DNA of 64,000 nt from NCBI GenBank assembly GCA_003222245.1, contig QHVH01000011.1:46236-110235 (forward strand), given 5' to 3'. A program made the translations under genes and the position numbers. The notes beneath the pieces are model-generated. The model was not told the DNA's origin. It ran no database searches and saw only the letters and a program-made list of their open reading frames with translations. Positions 54,125-64,000 of this stretch are shown in pieces (position 1 is the stretch's first letter; each line of letters starts with the position of its first letter). This stretch comes from Blastocatellia bacterium AA13 (GTDB taxonomy: Bacteria > Acidobacteriota > Blastocatellia > UBA7656).

Positions 54125-55507
54125 TCACGCTTCCTGGATTGCGGCCGCGGTAACCGGGGCGGGTTGTGTGAACTCGCCTTCCCAGCGCGCGATCACTATT
54201 GTCGCGAGACAGTTTCCGATTACGTTGACCGAAGTGCGCGCCATATCCATCAGCTCGTCGATGCCCAGGATGATGAAGATCGGTTCGATTGGGAGATTGA
54301 ATGAGGCAGCCGTGCCGAGAAGGATAACAAGCGACGCGCGTGGAACTCCCGCAACGCCTTTGCTGGTCAGCATCAGCGTGAAAACCATCAGCAACTGCTG
54401 GCCGAGACTCATTTGAATACCCGCGACCTGGGCTACAAACACCGAGGCGAGCGCAAGGTACAATGTCGTCCCATCCAGATTGAAGCTGTAGCCGGTAGGC
54501 ATTACGAACGCGACTATCTGGCGCGGAACGCCAAGCTGCTCCATCTGCTCCATTGCGCGCGGCAATGCCGCTTCCGAGCTTGTCGTCGCAAAAGCTATCG
54601 ACACGGGTTCGGCTATGGCGGCGACGAATTTCTTGATCGGAACTCGGGCGATAATCGCCACCGGCAAGAGCACGAACAACAGGAAGGCGGCAAGCGCGGC
54701 ATATAGAGTCGCGAGCAACTGCGCGAGGTTTACGAGTATTCCGAGCCCCATGTGCCCAACCGTGTATGCGATGGCCGCGCCCACTCCTATCGGCGCGAAA
54801 AGCATGACCACGTTAGTGAACTTGAACATGGTTTCCGAAAGGCTCTCGGCGAACGCCAGCATCGGTTTGCGCTTGTCCTCTTTCAACAATGCCAGCGCGA
54901 TTCCAAAGATGATGCTGAATACAACGATCTGCAGCACCTGCCCGTCGGCTACGGACTTGGCGATGTTCTCCGGGAAGATGTGAAGGATGATGTCGGCTGG
55001 AGTCTGCTTGACTGCATCGAGTTGTTCGGTTCGCGCGGCCGCCGGTAATTGAACGCCCACTCCGGCTCTGCTGATGTTGATCGCCGCAAGCCCGATGAAG
55101 AGCGCGATCGTCGTGACGACCTCGAAATAGGCAAGCGCCTTTATCCCCATTCGCCCCACCTGCTTCAGGTTCGAATGCCCCGCTATTCCTACCACAAGCG
55201 TTCCGAAGAGCAGGGGAGCGATGATGGTCTTGATCATCCGCAGAAAGACCTGGCTCAGCACTCTGAGGTTCACGGCAAAGCCGGGCCAGTCGTGCCCGAT
55301 CTCCGCTCCGACGACCATGCTTATAAGAATCCATGTAGTCAGAGATCGCCGAAAAACCGCATAACCGATCAGACATGCGATTGCAAGCCATCTGCTTGCG
55401 CTCAGGACAGCAGGCGGTATTGTTACTACTTCGAATCGGACTGTTGTGGCCAACAGCGCCGCCAGAGCTATGCAAATAATCGCCGCGCCTGCAAACTTGG
55501 TTCTCAT
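54125..55507 (-). CDS. Dicarboxylate/amino acid:cation symporter (DAACS, GltP/DctA-like)
   Basis: 460 residues with about 8 membrane helices and the two re-entrant hairpins. Motifs are FLRMIKTIIAPLLFGTLVVGI, the serine-rich FATTSSEAALPRAM, and MPTGYSFNLDGTTLYLALA with the NxxG/T ion-binding pattern. It imports glutamate, aspartate or C4-dicarboxylates with sodium or protons. The extended N-terminus (about 60 residues) holds two hydrophobic stretches before the core. Stand-alone, minus strand. Confidence 0.9.
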   Translation of the reverse strand: MRTKFAGAAIICIALAALLATTVRFEVVTIPPAVLSASRWLAIACLIGYAVFRRSLTTWILISMVVGAEIGHDWPGFAVNLRVLSQVFLRMIKTIIAPLLFGTLVVGIAGHSNLKQVGRMGIKALAYFEVVTTIALFIGLAAINISRAGVGVQLPAAARTEQLDAVKQTPADIILHIFPENIAKSVADGQVLQIVVFSIIFGIALALLKEDKRKPMLAFAESLSETMFKFTNVVMLFAPIGVGAAIAYTVGHMGLGILVNLAQLLATLYAALAAFLLFVLLPVAIIARVPIKKFVAAIAEPVSIAFATTSSEAALPRAMEQMEQLGVPRQIVAFVMPTGYSFNLDGTTLYLALASVFVAQVAGIQMSLGQQLLMVFTLMLTSKGVAGVPRASLVILLGTAASFNLPIEPIFIILGIDELMDMARTSVNVIGNCLATIVIARWEGEFTQPAPVTAAAIQEA

Positions 55508-56042
55508 GTTTTGAATCCTTTGATCGCGTTATTGAGCACGAAGAAGTCCGAATGGGCCATAAAACCTAAAGGATTAGAAGCGCCGCAGTCAATGACGATC
55601 GTGAATACGAGGAACCGAATCAAGATTATTGACAAAGAAATGATCCCGTGGTTGAATCGTCGCACCGAAGTTCCAAGCGCCCGTACTGACCACTTGCCCA
55701 AGTGAATGAACCAGCAGACACGGGACTGCGGTAAACCGAAGCGAAGAAGTTTTTGATCAGTCTTCGGAGCGATATTTGCACAAGCAATGGTTTGCACGAG
55801 GCGCGTTGCGCGAGCAGGAGTGCAAGGCGGCGATCAGGAATTGACTTGAAGGTTTGAGCAGGCCCCTTTTTTCGACGGATCACAATTTAGATTAGACGGC
55901 GGCTCGTCTTAAAAGCGACAGGACCGGGCGCGTCCATGCTCGACGCCGCGCATACTGGCAGAATTACGCTCCCCACCACTGCCGGGTAGCCGGAAAGACT
56001 CGATCTTAGCTTCACGGTGTCAGCCGGTTTGTGGTGACAAGG
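55508..56042. other. Intergenic region upstream of the tandem metalloproteases
   Basis: No convincing gene or repeat. It separates the divergent symporter and the first metalloprotease gene and probably contains both promoters, though none could be placed with confidence. Confidence 0.4.
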
Positions 56043-59000
56043 ATGACAATAAAAATTCGCGCTTCTTCCATTAAACAAAAATTTATCGGACGGAATAAAC
56101 TCAGGCGCTTCGCAGGCGCGCTGATTCTTCTCTCAACTATCTTTGGCCTTACGCTCCAGTGCTTCGCTACAACGGTAATCGTTCCCAGCGACGACGATCT
56201 GATAATCGGATCGAGAGCCATAGTTCAAGCCAAGATCATCTCGGTGGTCGCCTCATTCGACGAACAACGCAGTTGTGTATTTACTTACACGACGATGCGA
56301 GTTCGCGAAGTCCTAAAGGGGCGGATTACAACCAGCGAAATAGTAATCAAGGAGCTTGGCGGACAAGCGGGCGATACGGGCACGGTTGTCTACGGCACTC
56401 CGCAATTCGCGGTAGGCGAGAGAGTCATTCTGTTCCTCGATACGTGGAACGACGGCAGCCTTCGCGTTCACGATATGTTTCTCGGTAAGTACTCGATAAT
56501 TCGCGAGGCAGGCACAAATCGCGAGATTGCGATAAGAGAGGCTCCAGGAGCCCACGTCGAGGTACTCGGGCAGGCGCCCGAAGGCGCCGCAACTCGAACA
56601 ATGGAGCTCGGCGCGTTTCTGCGGATGGTGCGGCGAAAAGCAGCGGCGCTTGAAACTCGATCCAGAAGCTTCGAAGAAACCTATTACAGCTACACACCAT
56701 TGCTCGATAGACCGGTCGAATTTAACGGAGCGGTTGCGCGAGGCGGCGTCTTTCCACAATTCCATCTTTTCAGTCCGCCCATGCGCTGGTTCCAGCCCGA
56801 TTCCGGACAGCCGGTATCCTTTCTGATTAACTCTGCCGGCGCGCCTGCCGGAGTCGACGCGGATGTTGCCGCCGCCATGAACGCGTGGTCGACCGTTTCT
56901 GGTTGCTCGCTGCGGGTGACCAACGGCGGACCGACAAGCGACTGTGTAGGCAGTCAGAACACCATCGTCTTCGACAACTGCGACAACTGGTTCGCGCCGG
57001 AGTCCGGCTGCTCGGGCATCCTGGCAAAAGCCGGAATCATTCAAGCCAACTCGACTACAAAAGTCGTAAACGGCACAACGTTCTTTCAAGCCGTGCTCGG
57101 CCACATGTCGTTTAATCCATTCGCGGCTTGTTATTTTGGAAACCACGCGCAGGTTCAGGAAATCGCGACACACGAGATGGGGCACGCGCTCGGACTGCAT
57201 CATTCGTGGGATCCCACGTTCGGCGGCTCCGCAACCCCGAGCGATGCCGCGGCAACGATGTACTACATCGCGCACTTCGACGGACGGGCGGCTTCATTGC
57301 GCCAGGATGACATCAACGGCATCACGTTCATATATCCGGCAGGAAGCGGCGGCGGCGGAGCGCCCACAATCACCACGACGACGCTGCCGGGTGGAACGGT
57401 TGGGCAATCTTATTCGGCATCGTTGAACGCGACTGGTGGAACTTCTCCTTATTCGTGGAGCATTCTAAGCGGGTTGCTGCCGCCCGGGTTGAGCCTGTCC
57501 GGCTCGGCCATCAGCGGCACGCCTTTGACCAGCGGCTCTTTTAGCTTCACGGCGAACAATACGACGTGGGGCGGGAACCGCATCGTGTTGCCGGGCGCCA
57601 CCAGCATCGGGCCGGGGCAGCCGCTTGCAATGACGTTTACGGCGTTCGCTCCGTCTACACCCGGCACGTACAATCTTCAGCTTCAGATGGTGAAGGACGG
57701 AGGAGGAGGCGCCGGGCAGTTCTTCGGCGATCTTTCCACAAACGTCGCCATCGCCGTTGGAACGTCGAATCCACTGTCAATCTCAACGACGTCGCTCGCG
57801 GGGGGCACGGTGAACGTTGCTTACGGCGCCCAGGTGACGGCGACTGGAGGCTCGACTCCCTACGCGTGGTCGATCATCGGGGGCGCGCTTCCCGCGAATG
57901 TCATTATCAACTCCAGCTCTGGAGTTATCACCGGAACACCGACGGCGGCCGGAATCTCCACGTTCACCGTTCAGGTCCGGGACAACCAGGGCGCTACCGT
58001 TCAGCGGCAGCTCTCAATCACGATCAACTCTTCCACTTCACCTCTGCAAATAACGACGACCACGCTTGGAGCCGCGACCAGGAACTCGGCTTACAGCCAG
58101 CAACTGGCCGCGACGGGCGGCATCGGATCATATACGTGGGTGGTCACCAGCAGTCCGGGACCGCTGCCGGCGGGCCTCACGCTCAGCTCGAGCGGTATGA
58201 TCGGCGGCGCGCCTTCGGTAAGCGGAAGCTTCAGTTTCACGGTTCAGGTGACGGATTCCGCTCAAGCAACCGCGCAACGATTGCTTTCGCTCACGGTGAA
58301 TCCGGAGCCTCTGTCGATCGCGACTAGTGCGATTTCGAATGCGACGAGCGGCAGCCAGTTCACGTTTCAGTTGGCGGCGTCCGGCGGCTCACCGAACTAT
58401 ACATGGTTGCTGCTCGTGGGAAATTTGCCGTCGGGCATGAGTCTCAGCAGCACGGGAGTGATTTCAGGGATATCGACCGGCGTTGGAGGCTACAACTTCA
58501 CGGTTCAGGTCCGGGACACCGCGCAGCAGACGGTTCAGAAGGCGCTTTCGATGGTAGTCAGTCCGGCGCTGCTTCAGGTGACGACTCCATCGCTGCCTTC
58601 GGCAGCTAAGGGTGCTTCCTATAATCAGCAAATTCTGGCAAGCGGCGGAACGCTGCCATACAGGTGGTCGATCTCCTCGGGAAATCTGCCCAACGGAATG
58701 ATACTGAATACGGCCACCGGCGTGGTTTCGGGTGTTTGTTCGGTTGCGGGAAACTTCAACTTCTTAGTGACGGTGTCCGACGCATCCAATGTCACCGCGG
58801 CGAAGCAGTTTCAGGTTCAGGTGATCGACCCCGCAACAATCCCGAGAATCGACAGCGTCAAGTACAAAGCGGGAGCTTTCAAATTGATCATACGCGGTGC
58901 GAACTTCGACTCGCAGGCAGTCCTGTTGGTCGACGGCGTTCCCGTCAAGATAAAGAACAATGACGGCGAGAACATTGTCGGCAAACCGGTTGAGCTTGGC

Positions 59001-59075
59001 TCCGGTTCCCATCAGTTCCGAGTAGTCAATTCGAACGGGTTGTCTTCCGATATGTTCGTGTTCACCGTGAATTGA
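56043..59075 (+). CDS. Secreted matrixin-like metalloprotease with putative-Ig domains
   Basis: 1010 residues from ATG 56043 (in-frame GTG at 56031). A signal segment (FAGALILLSTIFGLTLQCFA) is followed by a conserved N-terminal domain starting VIVPSDDDLIIGSRAIV. The metallopeptidase core has HEMGHALGLHHS (zinc motif HExxHxxGxxH, H377) and a downstream Met in ATMYY, as in metzincins. Then come about five putative-Ig (He_PIG-type) repeats recognisable by P-Y-x-W-S...L-P-x-G-L, and a C-terminal IPT/TIG-like domain. Between the first and second Ig repeats lies a half NBR1-type Ig segment (NNTTWGGNRIVLPG, then PSTPGTYNLQLQMV). It is probably a surface or secreted protease. A 673-residue paralogue follows. 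Confidence 0.85.
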   Translation: MTIKIRASSIKQKFIGRNKLRRFAGALILLSTIFGLTLQCFATTVIVPSDDDLIIGSRAIVQAKIISVVASFDEQRSCVFTYTTMRVREVLKGRITTSEIVIKELGGQAGDTGTVVYGTPQFAVGERVILFLDTWNDGSLRVHDMFLGKYSIIREAGTNREIAIREAPGAHVEVLGQAPEGAATRTMELGAFLRMVRRKAAALETRSRSFEETYYSYTPLLDRPVEFNGAVARGGVFPQFHLFSPPMRWFQPDSGQPVSFLINSAGAPAGVDADVAAAMNAWSTVSGCSLRVTNGGPTSDCVGSQNTIVFDNCDNWFAPESGCSGILAKAGIIQANSTTKVVNGTTFFQAVLGHMSFNPFAACYFGNHAQVQEIATHEMGHALGLHHSWDPTFGGSATPSDAAATMYYIAHFDGRAASLRQDDINGITFIYPAGSGGGGAPTITTTTLPGGTVGQSYSASLNATGGTSPYSWSILSGLLPPGLSLSGSAISGTPLTSGSFSFTANNTTWGGNRIVLPGATSIGPGQPLAMTFTAFAPSTPGTYNLQLQMVKDGGGGAGQFFGDLSTNVAIAVGTSNPLSISTTSLAGGTVNVAYGAQVTATGGSTPYAWSIIGGALPANVIINSSSGVITGTPTAAGISTFTVQVRDNQGATVQRQLSITINSSTSPLQITTTTLGAATRNSAYSQQLAATGGIGSYTWVVTSSPGPLPAGLTLSSSGMIGGAPSVSGSFSFTVQVTDSAQATAQRLLSLTVNPEPLSIATSAISNATSGSQFTFQLAASGGSPNYTWLLLVGNLPSGMSLSSTGVISGISTGVGGYNFTVQVRDTAQQTVQKALSMVVSPALLQVTTPSLPSAAKGASYNQQILASGGTLPYRWSISSGNLPNGMILNTATGVVSGVCSVAGNFNFLVTVSDASNVTAAKQFQVQVIDPATIPRIDSVKYKAGAFKLIIRGANFDSQAVLLVDGVPVKIKNNDGENIVGKPVELGSGSHQFRVVNSNGLSSDMFVFTVN

Positions 59076-59300
59076 TCGACGGCGGCTTTGCAGCCGTCAA
59101 AGATGGCAGCGATATTCAAGCCGGTGGTGAAGTGAAAACGGAACCGCCGGCTAATTATTTGAAAGCTGACCGCCGACCGCTAATAGCTGATTGACTCGCC
59201 GATCAGCGTATGTTTGAATTCCGGCTTCACACACAAGCTGTCGACTCCCGCGATTTGCGAAGACGGCCGGTATTCGAGTGCCCGAATATTGGGAGGGTTC

Positions 59301-61322
59301 ATGCAATCACGGATTCTCTGCTTCAGGCTTGCCTTATCGCTCGCGCTTCTTTCCGCATTCACATTTTTCGCTCAGGCTATGACGGTCATCGTGCCCAGCG
59401 ATGCCGACCTGATCATCGGTTCGCGGGCGATTGTCTATGCTGACGTGCTCTCAACCGAGAGCAGCTTCGACGACGCCCATATCCAGGTATTCATCTACAC
59501 GACGCTGAGAATCCACGAAGTCCTGAAGGGCTCAATCGCGTCGCGCGAGATCGTCATCAAGGAACCGGGCGGAGACGTCGGCGGCAAAGGCGTGATGATC
59601 TTCGGGGCGCCGGAGTTCACACCAGGAGAAAGCGTCGTTCTCTTTCTCGATACGTGGCCGGATGGAAGCTTGCGCGCGCACGACATGTTTCTCGGCAAGT
59701 TCTCGATTACTACCGATCCAGCCACGGGTGAGCGCGGTGTTTCCCGCTTGACCCCGCGGTCCAGCGTGGAAATACAAGGAAGGTCTCAAGGCGAGACGAC
59801 TGAGAAGATGGCGTTCGACCCTTATCTTCGAATGCTCCGCAAGAAGATTCGGGCAAACAAAGAACAGTCCGATCAATTCGAGACCAGGTACTATTCGACT
59901 ACACCGATTCTGGATCATCCAGCCGGACACGAAGCACGCGTTGGCTCGGGCGCTATTCAGCCGCGGTTTCATTTGTTCAAATTTCCGGGCCGAATGTTCG
60001 AGCCGGATCGCGGCCAGCCGGTTTCATATCTGGTCAACCCGGATCAGGCTCCGAGCAACGGAATTCTCGACGACGTAACCGCAGCGATGAACGCCTGGTC
60101 TCAGGTGGCCGGATGCTCGCTGCGAATCGTCAACGGAGGTCCGACCGACCTGTGCGTAGGAGTCGTGAACCTGATCGCATTCGATAACTGTGACGGGCGG
60201 TTCGCGCCTACGATTGGCGGAGGCGTGCTTGCGCTTGGCGGATTCGGCTACGACACCGACTTCACGACTCAGGTGAACGGCGTAACTTTTACAAAGATTC
60301 GATTCGCGTTTATTTCGGTCAATCCCTTTGGAGTCGACTATGCAGGTCAGCACTGCAACATTCAGGAGATTCTTACTCACGAGATGGGGCACTCGCTCGG
60401 GCTGCATCATTCCTGGCAGCCGGGTTTCAGCGACACTCCGACTCACACCGAATCCGAAGCGACGATGTTTTTCTCGGCTCACTTTGACGGCCGTTGCGCT
60501 TCGTTAAAGCCGGACGACATAAACGGAATCACCTTCATCTATCCGGCAATTCTGGATATATCGCCTGCCGCTTCGCTTCCGCGCGCGACCGCGGGAACTA
60601 TCTACGCCCAGGCGCTAACCGTGAATGGAGGCAAGGCTCCATACATCTGGAATGTCGTTACGGGAGGCGGCCAACTGCCGCCCGGCATTTCAATGAGCGC
60701 GGCGGGCATGGTCAGCGGCACGCCTACGCTGCCGGGCACATACAACTTCACGGTGCAGGTGATCGATTCGGGAGGTCTCAGCGTCCAGCGGCGGCTGACG
60801 ATAGAGATAGCCGCGCCGCCGTTGTCCATTTCCACCGCCGTGTTCCCGTTCGCAATAAAGGGCGCGGTCTACAATCAACAGCTTTCCGCCGGAGGAGGCA
60901 CGCCGCCTTACACGTGGTCGATCATATCCGGTTCGCTGCCATCGGGACTGACGCTGGATTCAAGAACAGGCTTGATAGCGGGAACTCCCGGCGCGGCCGG
61001 CGACTTTAGTCTCGCGTTCGCGGTCAGAGACGTCGCGAATGTAGAGGCGACGAAACCGCTTCAGCTATTGGTCGTAGATCCGGCGCAGGTGCCTCGAATC
61101 GATTCGGCAAAATATAAAGCGGGCGGCAAGCTTGTCGTGCGCGGACAGAACTTCGACGCTTCGGCGAAACTGCTCGTGGATGGACAACAGGTCAGCATCA
61201 AGACGAACGACGGCTCAAGCCTGGTGGTCAAACAGCTCACACTGGCGCCCGGCGCGCATGAGCTTCGAGTCATCAACCCGTTGGAGATAGGATCGGGGCC
61301 CTTTGTCCTCGCGCTCAATTGA
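59301..61322 (+). CDS. Secreted matrixin-like metalloprotease, shorter paralogue
   Basis: 673 residues from ATG 59301, chosen for GGGAGG four bases upstream and a good signal peptide (RLALSLALLSAFTFFAQA). It shares the order of the preceding gene: VIVPSDADLIIGSRAIV domain, zinc motif HEMGHSLGLHHS (H360) with ATMFF. Only two putative-Ig repeats and the IPT/TIG-like end (VVRGQNFDASAKLLVDG) follow, without the NBR1-like insert. The two genes are a tandem duplication on the same strand, 225 bases apart. Confidence 0.85.
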   Translation: MQSRILCFRLALSLALLSAFTFFAQAMTVIVPSDADLIIGSRAIVYADVLSTESSFDDAHIQVFIYTTLRIHEVLKGSIASREIVIKEPGGDVGGKGVMIFGAPEFTPGESVVLFLDTWPDGSLRAHDMFLGKFSITTDPATGERGVSRLTPRSSVEIQGRSQGETTEKMAFDPYLRMLRKKIRANKEQSDQFETRYYSTTPILDHPAGHEARVGSGAIQPRFHLFKFPGRMFEPDRGQPVSYLVNPDQAPSNGILDDVTAAMNAWSQVAGCSLRIVNGGPTDLCVGVVNLIAFDNCDGRFAPTIGGGVLALGGFGYDTDFTTQVNGVTFTKIRFAFISVNPFGVDYAGQHCNIQEILTHEMGHSLGLHHSWQPGFSDTPTHTESEATMFFSAHFDGRCASLKPDDINGITFIYPAILDISPAASLPRATAGTIYAQALTVNGGKAPYIWNVVTGGGQLPPGISMSAAGMVSGTPTLPGTYNFTVQVIDSGGLSVQRRLTIEIAAPPLSISTAVFPFAIKGAVYNQQLSAGGGTPPYTWSIISGSLPSGLTLDSRTGLIAGTPGAAGDFSLAFAVRDVANVEATKPLQLLVVDPAQVPRIDSAKYKAGGKLVVRGQNFDASAKLLVDGQQVSIKTNDGSSLVVKQLTLAPGAHELRVINPLEIGSGPFVLALN

Positions 61323-61595
61323 CTTTGGGCTGGTGGGTGAGGATGGGCTGACGACTCTATCGGCTAGCCTCGTACTTTGCGTTTAACAGTAGCCTCGAAA
61401 ATCAAGGTGGGGGCGGGCGGAGACGCGCGCCCCGGTTTGCACTACATTCTCGATTTCAGAAATGGGGCGCCGCGGCGATGCTGGTTGTACGGACCCACGC
61501 TCAAAGTTACAATCAATGTCGATTGGATTTGCTCGACTCTTTACCTTGTCCCCCGACACGAGCGAATCAAAGTAAACATTGAAAGGTTCGAAACC

Positions 61596-62768
61596 ATGTC
61601 GACAGATCGAAGAGCGGCGAAAGAGACCTCCCCGTCGGGGATTCACGCGTTAAAGAAATCGGCCGAGCTGGTCAAGGTGCTTGAAGCGCATCAGGGGGAA
61701 CGGCACGCCATCGTAATGCAGGACTATCCCGATCCCGACGCCATCTCTTCGGCCTGGGCCCACAAATTAATTGCCGCTCGCTTTGGAATCGACTGCGACA
61801 TAATTTACGAAGGACGCATCAGCCATCAGGAGAACCTCGCTCTCGTTCAGTTATCTGAAATCGCCCTCGTGCGATACAGCGAAGGCGACGACCTCAAGCA
61901 CTACAACGCCACCGTTTTCGTGGACAACCAGGGAACCACCTCGGCCCTGACCGATCGGTTCGCGGCCCTCAATATCAAGCCGCTGGTGCTGGTCGATCAT
62001 CACGAGCTTCAGGATCGAATCACCGCCGAGTACTGCGACATTCGCAAGATAGGTGCGACCGCAACGATTTATACCGAGTACATTCGCGAAGGGTTGTTGG
62101 AGCTGAGCAAGAGCAATATATCTCACGTCAGGCTCGCGACCGCGCTGATGCATGGCATCAGAAGCGAGACGATCGGGCTGATTCGCGCCAGGCAGGAAGA
62201 GTTCGAAGCGGCGGGCTTTTTAACACAGTTCGTCGATCACACCCTGCTCGAAGATATTCTATCGGTCAAACGGGCGAAACAGGTTATGGATGTAATACAA
62301 GAAGCGCTTGCCAACCGCGAGATTCGCGAAAGCTATTCGATTTGCGGAGTGGGTTACCTGCGGATGGAAGACCGGGACTCGATTCCGCAGGCGGCCGACT
62401 TCCTGCTGACCGAAGAAAACGTTCACACAGCCATCGTCTACGGAATAATATTGAAGAGCGACCGCGAGATGGTGGTAGGCTCGATGCGAACGACAAAGGT
62501 GACCCTGAACCCCGACGAGTTCCTTAAAGAGGCTCTGGGAGCCACCGAGCAGGGCCGCTATTATGGAGGCGGCCGCCGAGGCGCGGGTGGATTCGAGATA
62601 CCGATCGGCTTTCTAGCGGGCATCAAGGATGACGATATGGTGCGCGTGAAATGGCGGCTTTACGATCAGTTGATAAGGTCCAAGCTCCTGGCCAAGATCG
62701 GCGTTCACGGTCCGTCGGCAACGGCCCGTTCCGAAAATCCAGGAACCAGGACGATCGAAGAGAGCTAG
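61596..62768 (+). CDS. DHH-family phosphoesterase (NrnA/oligoribonuclease-like)
   Basis: 390 residues from ATG 61596. The DHH domain has MQDYPDPDAISSA (metal-binding Asp pair), VFVDNQGTT and LVDHHELQD. The C-terminal DHHA1-like region contains GRYYGGGRRGAGGFEIPIG. Such enzymes degrade short RNAs, cyclic dinucleotide products or 3'-phosphoadenosine phosphate. An upstream extension of the frame to 61377 is low in conservation; GAAAGG lies 10-12 bases before the chosen ATG. The substrate class cannot be decided from sequence. Confidence 0.85.
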   Translation: MSTDRRAAKETSPSGIHALKKSAELVKVLEAHQGERHAIVMQDYPDPDAISSAWAHKLIAARFGIDCDIIYEGRISHQENLALVQLSEIALVRYSEGDDLKHYNATVFVDNQGTTSALTDRFAALNIKPLVLVDHHELQDRITAEYCDIRKIGATATIYTEYIREGLLELSKSNISHVRLATALMHGIRSETIGLIRARQEEFEAAGFLTQFVDHTLLEDILSVKRAKQVMDVIQEALANREIRESYSICGVGYLRMEDRDSIPQAADFLLTEENVHTAIVYGIILKSDREMVVGSMRTTKVTLNPDEFLKEALGATEQGRYYGGGRRGAGGFEIPIGFLAGIKDDDMVRVKWRLYDQLIRSKLLAKIGVHGPSATARSENPGTRTIEES

Positions 62769-62847
62769 CGGTTTGCTCCTGTGTGTATTCATCCATGAGC
62801 AACATTTCGCGGCTGTCAGCGCCGCCAATCGCAACTACGCGGCTCGT

Positions 62848-63888
62848 TCATTGGACAACGAAAAATACATCCCATGCCCACCTGCCGGCATGAGCGTCAT
62901 GAGAATCGTAAACCTTGGCTCGATAACGAAACCAGTTTCCGTATCCGTCACTCCGCTTTGATAACCTGTAATCAAGGGCTATGGCTCTAATACCCAATTC
63001 GGCAAGAGTGTGAAGCTCGCCAGGCTCGGAGACGCCGTTGTGATTCACATCTTGCCAGAGTCGAAGCTGACTCGTTATCGCATCTCGATCATCGATTACT
63101 CCATCGTTATTACCGCCGTTTGCGAGGCCGTCATATTCGGCCAGAGCAATGAATCCGTTTGGATGAGCTGAGACCGGTTGCGCCGTGTAGTTTCCGAATA
63201 ATTCTGTACCATCATCTATCTTGCCATTGTGATTTCGATCCAGCACAAGAAATGCGTCGTCTGATTGCGCGGCGGTCCAGGCGATGTGTTCGGTCGTTCC
63301 ATCTCCGTTGATATCGAAACGCACTCCGCCTGATCCACTGGTCAAAGCAAACCCGTTACCGTGGACATCGATGAGAATCGGACTTCCAAGGCATGTAGGG
63401 CAAGGAATGATCGGATCCCCGCCGCCCCCGGTTGGATCCCCGCCGCAACCGGTGTTTGGATCGCACTGATCTACGCCGCAGGCATTTCTCAAATCGCAAC
63501 TGGTTCCATCACACTCATAATGCTTAAGTGTTTCGCCTCCAGGGCAGCAGACGTTCTTGTCTATTCGATACGCCAGAGTGCTGCCACAACGATCTGGAGG
63601 AGGGCTCTGATTTATGCACGGCACAGTGATGGAGATCAGTGCATCTCTTCCTGGACCTCCAGGCACGGGAGAGAAGAGCCCAAAGGCTTGGCCTACGCAG
63701 GTCTCTCCGCTGTAACAAGAGGTGGAACTCTCATTTCCAGAATAGGACGTACCTACGTCTATGCACGAGCCGAAACAGGGCGGGCACTCGCCGGGAGTCT
63801 GCTGAATCGTGCTAGCCGAGAGTGAGCGACTCAGGAACTTCGGCGCTCGCGAGAAGTGACCCGCCTGTGCTATCGAGGAATGACCCAC
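62848..63888 (-). CDS. Ca-motif, Cys-rich protein of unknown function, 5' end uncertain
   Basis: 346 residues. The first half has many Cys (e.g. [24 protein letters not shown]) and a Gly/Pro-rich segment. The second half has three calcium-loop-like motifs: [20 protein letters not shown] and [12 protein letters not shown], in a beta-rich context ([15 protein letters not shown]). The start is a GTG at 63886-63888 just after an in-frame stop. The encoded N-terminus has no signal peptide although the Cys content suggests export. The true 5' end may be lost by a frameshift. Function unknown; possibly a secreted calcium-binding protein. Confidence 0.6.
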   Translation of the reverse strand: MGHSSIAQAGHFSRAPKFLSRSLSASTIQQTPGECPPCFGSCIDVGTSYSGNESSTSCYSGETCVGQAFGLFSPVPGGPGRDALISITVPCINQSPPPDRCGSTLAYRIDKNVCCPGGETLKHYECDGTSCDLRNACGVDQCDPNTGCGGDPTGGGGDPIIPCPTCLGSPILIDVHGNGFALTSGSGGVRFDINGDGTTEHIAWTAAQSDDAFLVLDRNHNGKIDDGTELFGNYTAQPVSAHPNGFIALAEYDGLANGGNNDGVIDDRDAITSQLRLWQDVNHNGVSEPGELHTLAELGIRAIALDYRLSKRSDGYGNWFRYRAKVYDSHDAHAGRWAWDVFFVVQ

Positions 63889-64000
63889 CAGGTGTTTAGA
63901 ACTTCAGAAGAGACCCCATCAAAACTACAACTACAGTAGGTCTGAGTGCAGTTCGTGAGGGCTGACTAATATAAAAGGGTGCGGTGATGATGAGTCACGA

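Overview
This window looks like the replication-origin region of a bacterial chromosome. The order dusB, dnaA, oriC, dnaN, response regulator, parS, parA, parB is typical of an origin. GC content is moderate to high by eye. The gene families present (PEGA/TPR protein, DUF4175-like protein, SSF symporter with DUF3311 partner, putative-Ig and post-COAP-type secreted proteins, transaldolase-PGI fusion) suggest Acidobacteriota, perhaps Blastocatellia. That placement is inferred from gene content only; no 16S rRNA or other phylogenetic marker was tested.

Layout. (1) 1-6137: YpdA-like flavoprotein, PEGA/TPR membrane protein, HD phosphohydrolase, tRNA-Arg(ACG), endonuclease III-like glycosylase, dusB. 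(2) 6138-12000: replication and partition core. The dnaA-dnaN gap holds same-orientation DnaA boxes followed by a DnaA-trio-like element. A 15/16 parS site lies just before parAB. (3) 12004-14342: secreted TPR protein, tRNA-Pro(TGG), tRNA-Arg(TCT). (4) 14301-24903: accessory island. A frameshifted tyrosine-integrase remnant reads into tRNA-Arg(TCT). It is followed by a 1456-residue SF1 helicase/TPR-like protein, a DUF262 stub, two copies of a 71-bp repeat flanking a BNR-repeat secreted protein, an IS630-type transposase remnant and a stand-alone nucleoside-phosphorylase-like gene. (5) 25021-30500: SSF symporter with DUF3311 subunit, and a secreted M14-type carboxypeptidase. (6) 30501-39435: MNT/HEPN pair, chelatase-type AAA+ and AAA+/vWA genes, a giant DUF4175-like membrane protein with a Gln/Gly-rich tract, and an exported Rossmann-like protein. 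(7) 39736-43834: ATP-grasp ligase, luciferase-like monooxygenase, then an overlapping trio of C5 DNA methyltransferase, a 53-residue protein and Vsr nickase. (8) 43877-50223: pentose-phosphate operon tal-pgi fusion, gnd, zwf, pgl. (9) 50294-55507, minus strand: purD-purE-MaoC hydratase, MFS exporter, dicarboxylate/glutamate symporter. (10) 56043-64000: tandem matrixin-like metalloproteases with putative-Ig domains, a DHH phosphoesterase and a Ca-motif protein.

The strongest leads are the tRNA-anchored island with its helicase/TPR gene and DUF262 stub (possible phage defence, unproven), the readable origin architecture (DnaA box, trio, parS), the small gene coupled between the methyltransferase and vsr, and the chimeric half NBR1-type domain in the first matrixin-like protease.
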